Positions 57,349-64,000 of a stretch of DNA of 64,000 nucleotides are shown here, one piece after another. This DNA comes from Cryptomeria japonica (lineage: Eukaryota; Streptophyta; Pinopsida; Cupressales; Cupressaceae). The notes beneath the pieces were generated by a model. That model worked only from the letters and a program-made list of their open reading frames with translations. It made no database searches and was not told the DNA's origin. The stretch covers positions 717,051,867 to 717,115,866 of the forward strand of contig NC_081413.1 of assembly GCF_030272615.1 (NCBI RefSeq), written 5' to 3'. The position numbers and the translations under genes are program-made. The number at the start of each line of letters is the position of its first letter. Within the stretch, counting starts at the first letter, position 1.

Positions 57349-58351
57349 AATAGGCATCCCCTGTTAGCTTGTACATATTTGTTTGTTGTGCTAGTTTAGG
57401 TGTCTCCATTTTTGTTGTAGGTCGATCCTTAGTCAGTTATGCTACGAAATTAGAGATTCTATGATTCATTGCTTGGTATCTTACAACACCCAATCCCCAT
57501 GCAGAGCCACTATTGGGCCCATATACAATTTTCATTCCATATGCATCCCTGTATGAAGTCATTCTTGTCTAGTTCATCAATCAAGAACTTGCTTAAATTT
57601 TGCTCTTGTCATTTGGTCCTTGTTAAGTTTCACTACGTTGAACTTGAACCTTTTTGGTTCAAGGTTCAAAGTTCAACGGGTGTTGTTTCGAGCGTCTTTC
57701 TTCTCCACACAACTTTAAGCTTTGCTAGTCTTGTCATCATTTCAAATTCTTTGAACCTTGAACTTGAACCTTTTTGGTTCAAGGTTCAAGTTCAACATTC
57801 ATCATGTTAATGTCTTTTTGTGATGGTTTCGCAAGGCTCTGAGTTTTATGTTTAGGTTCTTTGGAAGGTGCGTGACTTGCCACGTGGTGATGGCCCAGAC
57901 TTTCAGAACATGATAGACGGCCATCGAGGGAAGGAATATTATTTTTCTAATAATTTGAAATCTACCATTTATGGCAAGTATGTGTGAAGATCGGCTATGT
58001 TAGAAGAGAAGTGACTTAACGGTTAAGGCATACCTCAGTGTAATCATTTCAAAGTAACTTCACACGAACAAGGAGTAATGAAGGCAACTTTAGTAATGAT
58101 GGGTAAGATTTTCTCCACTTTAAAACTGAGTAGTTGTCTTATTGGAATTATTATTTTCGTGAGAAGATTTTGAGAAGGAGTTTTCGAAGTGGGAAAATTA
58201 GGCAGCGATAGAGAGTTATAGAGAGCAGAGGAAGGTATGTTCAACAATTTTCTAAATTGCTGTAGTTTGTTTTAAAAGATCTAGGTGTTCTTTAGCTGCT
58301 TGTTTTTGTTTTCAATTTCCTTCTTCGCCTGGGATTGATTTGGGGAAAATC

Positions 58352-61300
58352 ATGAACCAAAATATGAGGCCTGTTTTACCCAAATTGATGAGCTCGTCTT
58401 CCCTTGTAAGCTCTTTACCAGAGTTGGGTGACACAACCCTGGTTCAACTAGATTTAGAGGTTTTTCTGGAGAGAGTAAATAATTCAACCACATACATGAT
58501 GAAAGATGTGGCTCAGAGTGGATTATTAGAAGCTTCCGCCTTCCCCATTGCTTCTTCGTGCCCAGAGTTAGTCTTAGAATGCATGAATCATTACGACAAG
58601 GGTAATAGGTGCATAAGGAGAAATGATGGTGAAGTCTTTTTGTCTATTGACAAACAGACGGTAATGGTAGCTATGGGTATTCCACACCGGGAACCCTATG
58701 AAGACTGGACCATTGGTAAATCTTACGAGATCTTCTCTGAGAAGAAGCAATATTATAGAACAGTGATTGCCTGGAATTGACTTGTAAAATTCCAAAAAGG
58801 GGGCTCGAGGCTACCCAAACCTTTAACTCATGAACATTTAATTTCAGCAATCCAGGATTTAGTCATACTGTTGAGCAGGGTAAAGGGTAATTCTCACTCT
58901 TTTTATTGGGAAGACTGGATGTATTTCTCCATCCAGGTTACTCTGGATAGAAATCAGTTCATTGATTGGGGAACTGTTATTGCAAAAAGATTACATGAGG
59001 GTCTGAGTAATTATCTTGGAATGTCCAATTTTTATATGTCATGCTATCTGCTATACATGCTTCCTGTGTTAGAGATTGGTCGGGGTTGTCACATGTAAAA
59101 TGGGTTCAAGGCATGAGGATTTCTGATTATCATCCTAGTTTAACTTTGAAAGGGCATGTTGATGATTATCTTTGTTGGAATGATGTTTTTGTTGGAAGGC
59201 TGACCTTTGAGTTACAGGGAAATTTGCATAGAATAATATCCGCAAAAACAGTTGAACTCGTCAACATATATGGTAGTTTCTTCATATAGTTCAACCATTT
59301 CACTTATTTAAGAGTTGGAGGATTTAAGGGTGAACCCTTTAGACTTCCTAGGTACATCTCAGACTCTTGCATATTGATCAAAGTATCTAGACAGCTTGCT
59401 TACGTTGCCAAAGATTATGGTGAGGACTCCGACACAAGTGGGATTTTCCCCATTGATTTAGGACATTATAGTTGTAGATCAGTTTTCGATGCATTGAACC
59501 TTGAACTTGAATTTAAAAGGTTCCATTTGAAGTCCTTTGTAAAGAGGGATAAATTTGACAGTAGGGGTTTTACTACTCAGTATGTAAAGAAAGCGATACC
59601 TGATCAACATGTTCCTCAGTTGGAAGATTATTGGGAGGGTTGTCGGGATGAATTTGAAGTACGGAGAAGGAGTTGGTCAAGACTAACTTTGAAGCAAATT
59701 CATGATATGAACTTACCCATGGATATCTCAGGTGTCACAAGCGATGATGAGGACACACTTGACTCTGAGTTTATGAAGCGGGTTCATGATGAACCTCTTC
59801 TAGAAATAGATTGGAACAAGAAGATGGGCGATAGTGTTTAGACATGCACTTTTGGTGTAATCCAAAGGACAAAAAATTAGCTTAGGGGTCGTCATTTTCA
59901 CCCAACACGAGCCACCAGCTCAAGAAGAAAAAATGGGAAGAGGAGCACTATGAATAAAATTTTTGTTGTGACTAACATTCCTGTTTTTGATGCAGGAAAA
60001 GCACAGGGAAGGATTAAGGAGGAGAAACTTAACATCGGGGTTGAGCTTACTGTTGCTGGTCAAGTTACCAAATCGAGATCTAAGAAGGGTTTCAAACTCT
60101 TGGTTTCTCACCTCATTCTGAATCTGGACCCAGAGGAAAGACTGAGCAAGATGACATCCCCTCTTTCCAAAGCGAACAAGCTTTCAATTGACATAGACAC
60201 TATTTTTTAGGACTCAAGAACACTTGAGATCCAATCTCATATAGACTAGACCACGCCTCCCTCCTCAGCAGGGCTTCTATCCATGCCTTCAAAAGAGATA
60301 ACCCTAGTACCAAAATGGCTAAATAATTCCATCACCAGGAAAAGGAATGTAGTTTCGATTTAAGTATCAATGGAGGATGTCGTTAGTAAATGTCTGGGAA
60401 GGTCTACAAAGCCCAAAAAGTTAAAAACAAAGGCAATGATTGACTTTGATGAAAATACGAAGCATTGGATTGCGGATATTGCTAGACCTAAGCCTAACAA
60501 AGATGTTGCTATGGTTTCAGAGGCAGATTATGCTATTGAACGAATAGATTTGGGAATCGGAACCAGAGCCGTGGATGTTAAGCACTTGGAGACTTCCACC
60601 AAACGAATCATCTCCCGTACCTGGAAGGATGAGAGGGACAAGGCTGAGTTGAAACAAAGTTTAACACAAATGGCTAAATATATCCATTATTTGCAAAATA
60701 ACCCATTGCCATTATCCCAACATTCAGACCCTTTTAGTCCAAAGTCACCTAGCAATATAAAATTCCTAGATGAGGTTCAACGGAACAGGATGATCGCCGA
60801 AGATTTCTCAAAATGGCTCACCACAATCATGTGCCAGGCAACCAATTACATAACCGACTTGGTCTAGATTTTTAAGGATGCTAATGAGGTTACCAGAGCC
60901 TTAGATTCCAACTTGGTCTCATGGCAAAAGGAGAAGTCTAAATGGGCTATGATTTCAAAGCACATGAGGGATATTCAATGTTATGGGCTAATGAACTTTC
61001 TAGTTGAAAACCAAGTGTCAGGTTTGAATGAAGATGTCATGTTCATTTGCAAGGAGATTATTGAGTGGCGCAATCAGATTATTGAGTAGGGTTATAATGA
61101 GTCAGCCAACCTGCGTGGTGAATTAACAGCCTTGAGGGTGACCATGCAGAAGGACTTACACTGTGTGGATGTTCAACTACTTAAGGAAGACGGTGAAACT
61201 CTGGAGGACACCATGGAGATGATTAACCAGTTTGGCAGCCACATCAAACAGATCAAGATGGAGAAATCCTTGTCTATGGAATATTTTATAGGGATCTCTA

Positions 61301-61391
61301 AGGTGGAATCAATGCTCACCATTTGCCTCGATCATCTGGATTCTCACAGAGACAAAGTGCAAATGGTGAAGAGGAAGAAGGAGCTCTAGAA
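58352..61391 (+). pseudogene. U3-encoded unknown protein, 3' LTR copy (about 1,010 codons)
   Basis: This is the uninterrupted layout of the same frame, from ATG at 58352 (MNQNMRPVLPKLM) to the stop after KRKKEL near 61391. The N-terminal half carries HREPYEDWTIGKSYEIFSEK, SFYWEDWMYFSIQVTLDRNQ and SRQLAYVAKDYGEDSDTSGI; the C-terminal half matches the coil-rich segment in the other LTR. Stops at about 58780 (TGG to TGA), 59288 (CAG to TAG), 59841 and 60210 are sense in the other copy. A small frame change near 59065 is private to this copy. Two versions with largely different lesions imply an intact ancestor. I cannot assign a family; it is not RT, integrase, gag or a recognisable envelope. Confidence 0.78.
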
Positions 61392-61983
61392 ATAGAGGGT
61401 TATTCATATCAGTTTGCTGCACATAACGGTAATCCAAGAGTTTTCAAAAGTACACTGAGAGTGGAGCACGGTCAAGGCAGTGATGGTGTCTATTCAAGAC
61501 ACTAACCCGAGCGATCACACCGAAACAGAGAAGACTACATGACTAGCACTGCTGGCAATTGTTTGCCAGCAAGCCTGGTTATTTTCTTTAAAATTCGGTT
61601 ATTGCAGTTAGGGTTGATTTCCATTAACTCTTATGAGTTAATTGTACTTTTGTTTAAAAGAGTATTGGGTCTGGTGACCTATAAGTATCCGATGTAATAA
61701 CTTTGAAGGGGTTCGCTGTTTTTGAAAAAGACTATCTTTAAAACTAGCTAAATACATTTTTTTGTGTATGAAGGAAGTTGAGGATCATCTGTGAATGTGA
61801 ATCTTTTTAACAACTATTTTCAGTCTCAAATCTGTGTGTTTGATTTCAAATTTTGATTTTTGTGTAAGTCTATTTTGAAGAAGGGGCTATTATACTTTTT
61901 ATATGTGTAGAAAACTATTGGCTAAGTTCATCTCTGAAGGCTTTTTCATTTTGTTTTAGTGACCATATGAAGTCAGTCGGCTT

Positions 61984-61992
61984 TATATAAAA
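61984..61992 (+). promoter_or_regulatory. TATA box in the 3' LTR of element C
   Basis: Same TATATAAAA as at 50977. In this copy it could start transcripts reading into element B. Confidence 0.5.
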
Positions 61993-62262
61993 GGTTATAT
62001 ATGAATCAGTGCTTGCATTCATTTTGTATTGACTAGTGTATGCAATTTCCTTTAAGTGCTTTCTGGTGAAAATCATTCCATTGATTGTATGTAATTTGGA
62101 GCCGAATGAATATTTACTAGAGGGAGTTGTACCTAAATTCAGAGGTTAATCAATTAAATAATTTTCCAACTGATTGGTAGAAGAATTTGTCTGCTTTCTT
62201 GTGTTTCACACTGCTATAATTTAATTAGATAATGAAAGACAAATCTGTTTACCAACATCTTG

Positions 62263-62560
62263 CACGAACAACATTGCAAAATATGAAGGTTTGGTAAACT
62301 GGATCAAGCTGACCATCGAGTGGAAGATCGTTGAATTACACATCTATGGAGATTCACAATTCATCATCAACCAAATCAATGACCTATATCAAAAAAGAGA
62401 TGAGAAAATGATGCCTTATAAGAGAATGGTGGATGATCTCAAGAAATACTTTGCCTTCCTAACATTTCAGTAGATCCCCAGAACAGCAAATAGAGCAGCG
62501 AATGCAATGGCCACTTTGGTATCTATACCACAGCTATAGGAGTCTAATTTTTTCTTTGAA
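62263..62560 (+). pseudogene. Archaeal-type RNase H of element B, second part
   Basis: Resumes after element C with CTNNIAKYEGLVNWIKLTIE (catalytic Glu), LHIYGDSQFIINQINDLYQK (Asp) and, after a TAG at 62471, IPRTANRAANAMATLV. The last catalytic position, usually Asp in ..ADALA, is Asn or Ala here (RAANAMA), so this site looks lost. Together with 37501-37635 it places the domain after the RT and gypsy RNase H in element B. Confidence 0.85.
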
Positions 62561-63870
62561 TTCCTGGTGGAAGGTTTACATTATCCTACCTATGATTCTC
62601 CCAAGTCCCAAGTAGTCTGTTCTATTATTGAGCATGACTCATCTCATTATAGCCACATTTACTCTTACCTGTGTGACCAAGTTGTCCCTGCTAATCTTTC
62701 CTGAAATGAAAAAAGGAACCTAATCCAAAATGCGTCACAGTACGTCATCATTGCTAACAACCTATTCAGGCCAGGTTTAGATAATACTTTTCCTAGATGT
62801 CTAAAAATTGAAGAGTCCCAATGCGCATTATCTATGGTTCATGAAGGTGTTTGTGGATCCCATTTGAATGGTCTAACTTTAGCATGAAAACTACTAAGGG
62901 CTCGCTACTACTGGCCAGACATGGAGAAAGAAGCTATAAGATTTGCTAAAACTTGTGAAAAGTGTCAATTGCATGGGCACCTTATTCATGCTCTAGCAAG
63001 GGATCTCATATCCTTTGTGACACACTGGCCCTTCCAATAGTGGGCATTTGATCTAATTGGCCAAATATATCCCGCATCATCTAGTGGACACAAATTTATC
63101 ATCACTGCCACTAAGTACTTCACTAAGTGGGTAGAGGCAGTTCTGCTCATTAAGGCAACCAACAAACAAGTAGCTCTCTTTATTCTTAATTATATCATCT
63201 GCATGTATGGTATACCTTCATCAATTATAACAGACAATGGAGGACAGTTCAAGAACAAAGATCTAGATGAACTCTGTCATCAGTATATTACCCTCAATGT
63301 AATGGACAAGCAAAGACATCTAACAAAAACTTATTGACTATCTTGCACAAAATAGTAAACAAATATGGGAAGGATTAGCATCTGCAGCTCAATCCTGCAA
63401 TGTGGGCTTATAGAACAAGTATCAGAACACCTACTGGGGCTACACCTTTTTCTCTGGTGTATGGGTCTGAAGCAGTATTACCTATTGAGGTGCAAAAACC
63501 ATCTCTAAGAGTTTCCTTGCAAGGTCTTGTTACTGATGAAGACTATAAAATATCTAGATTGCAAGAGTTCGAATTGCTGGATGAGCACCGACAAGTGGTG
63601 TTTGATCATCTTAGAGTGTATCAAAAGAGAATATCTAGAGGATATAACAAAAAAGTTTGACATAGAGAATTTCAGGTTGGTGACTTAGTTCTAAGAGAAA
63701 ATCCTAAAAATCAACAGTTTTGAGACAACAAAGGGAAGTTTGAACCCAACTAGCTGGGTCCCTATATTGTTACTGCAGCTTTTGGCTCTGGTGCTTATCA
63801 ACTCTCAACATTGAAAGGAGAACAACTTTGTGAATCGATCAACACCATCCATCTGAAGAAATTATTCACC
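62561..63870 (+). pseudogene. Integrase of element B
   Basis: Zinc finger VHEGVCGSHLNG with CEKCQLHG (62838-62970). Catalytic Asp in WAFDLIGQIYP (63048) and Asp in ITDNGGQFKNKDLDELC (63229). The third residue is lost: NGQAKTSNKNLLTILHK has Lys where Glu is expected, and the stretch just before it (about nine residues between CHQ and YYPQ) is missing with a frame change. C-terminal part: MWAYRTSIRTPTGATPFSLV, YGSEAVLPIEVQ, FQVGDLVLRENPKN and GPYIVTAAFGSGAYQLSTL. Stops at about 62701, 62886, 63039, 63378, 63658, 63721 and 63752. No chromodomain. Confidence 0.9.
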
Positions 63871-64000
63871 TAAATATTCTCTGTTCCACCAGCTTATATA
63901 GCAAAAAAGTCCTCAAGAAATCCTAAAAATTAGAAAAAGTCCTGAAGAAATCAAAGTCCTGAAGAAATTATAAAAATTAGAAAAAGTCTTGAAGAAATCA
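63871..64000 (+). repeat. 3' untranslated region of element B with tandem repeats
   Basis: From about 63908 units built on AAGTCCTGAAGAAATC and AAAAATTAGAAAA repeat in tandem, at least four partial copies before the window ends. Such arrays are common before the 3' LTR of Tat elements. The 3' LTR is outside the window. Confidence 0.75.

Larger units (their letters stand above)
37636..62257 (+). mobile_element. Element C: Tat/Ogre-like Ty3/gypsy retrotransposon with coding LTRs
   Basis: The LTRs (about 4.75 kb each) have TGTTGG/CCAACA ends and target duplications CCTTG/TCTTG. The internal part 51251-57510 encodes gag, protease, archaeal-type RNase H, RT, RNase H and integrase in that order. 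From about 51856 to 57348 all pol segments lie in one reading frame, broken only by stops. The 5' LTR is split by Ty1/copia element D. Each LTR contains the remains of a roughly 1,000-codon frame of unknown function. Confidence 0.9.
57511..62257 (+). repeat. 3' LTR of element C
   Basis: Starts TATTGGGCCC (first G changed to A relative to the 5' copy) and ends TTTACCAACA; TCTTG follows as target duplication. By eye it differs from the 5' LTR by roughly five percent, mostly C-to-T or G-to-A. 57511-58351 upstream of the coding frame and 61392-62257 after it hold no other gene. No clear polypurine tract precedes it (57495-57510 is not purine-rich), which is unusual. Confidence 0.9.
2662..64000 (+). 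mobile_element. Element A: Tat-type Ty3/gypsy retrotransposon, outermost of the nest
   Basis: Element A comprises a 5' LTR (2662-3683), a primer-binding site, a leader and a gag gene that stops abruptly at 28150 where element B begins. The leader is split by the LARD-like element (4004-25300), with TCGTA/TCATA target duplications. Gag and leader closely resemble those of element B, so the two belong to the same or sister Tat families. Its pol and 3' LTR are not in the window and are presumably to the right of B. The right boundary given is only the window edge. Confidence 0.7.
28151..64000 (+). mobile_element. Element B: Tat-type Ty3/gypsy retrotransposon
   Basis: Order: 5' LTR, primer-binding site, 2 kb leader, gag, protease, long linker with G-patch, RT, RNase H, archaeal-type RNase H (split), integrase, 3' repeats. 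It inserted in the gag of element A at 28150 (putative duplication AGTAC at 28146-28150; the other side is outside the window). Element C inserted into its archaeal-type RNase H, with CCTTG (37631-37635) and TCTTG (62258-62262) as duplications. The 3' LTR is not in the window. Gag, protease and linker start in one frame; later frames shift and stops are scattered. Confidence 0.88.

Noticed and set aside
58352-61391. The U3 frame as an envelope gene
   Set aside because: No signal peptide, membrane anchor or cysteine pattern could be made out; left as unknown.

Overview
The window looks like intergenic DNA from a very large plant genome, most likely a gymnosperm and probably a conifer. It is AT-rich, has no intact host gene, and consists almost entirely of long, decayed, nested transposable elements. 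A Penelope-like retroelement with a GIY-YIG endonuclease sits at the left edge. Such elements (the Dryad group) are known among land plants chiefly from conifers, and this is the best lineage clue. The organism assignment is an inference.

Layout. 1-859: plain AT-rich DNA. 860-2160 (minus): Penelope-like remnant. 2662 to beyond the right edge: Tat-type Ty3/gypsy element A. Its leader is split by a non-autonomous, LARD-like element with 4.5 kb LTRs and no coding capacity (4004-25300). Its gag is split at 28150 by a related Tat-type element B, which runs off the window. The 3' LTR of the LARD-like element is split by an 8.57 kb CACTA DNA transposon (13490-22061; TTC target duplication). Element B is split in its archaeal-type RNase H by Tat/Ogre-like element C (37636-62257). 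The 5' LTR of C is split by a Ty1/copia element D (39928-48782), and the reverse transcriptase of D is split by a 1.23 kb insertion E (44611-45840). The deepest nest is A > B > C > D > E. Target-site duplications or clean LTR pairs support each complete junction.

Main discovery. The CACTA element carries a 1.1 kb inverted repeat (arms 13796-14901 and 14946-16052, 44-nt loop). Its inner two thirds derive from a plant DRM-type de novo DNA methyltransferase gene, covering the N-terminal half of the rearranged catalytic domain. A transcript would fold into a long hairpin able to feed small RNAs against the host DRM gene, which helps silence such transposons. Rice offers a precedent: CACTA elements there carry miR820, which targets OsDRM2. 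The sequence here would be an independent or progenitor-like version. The same CACTA also carries a pentatricopeptide-repeat gene fragment and no recognisable transposase.

Second discovery. Both LTRs of element C carry, in U3, the remains of an open reading frame of about 1,000 codons of unknown function. Most of its stop codons differ between the two LTRs, so it was probably intact at insertion. Element C also places its archaeal-type RNase H before the reverse transcriptase, whereas element B has it after.

Other structure: arrays of a TCGTACGA palindrome and a conserved leader block in A and B, a G-patch motif in B, a 337-base stretch with no G inside the CACTA element, and degenerate minisatellites in several LTRs.
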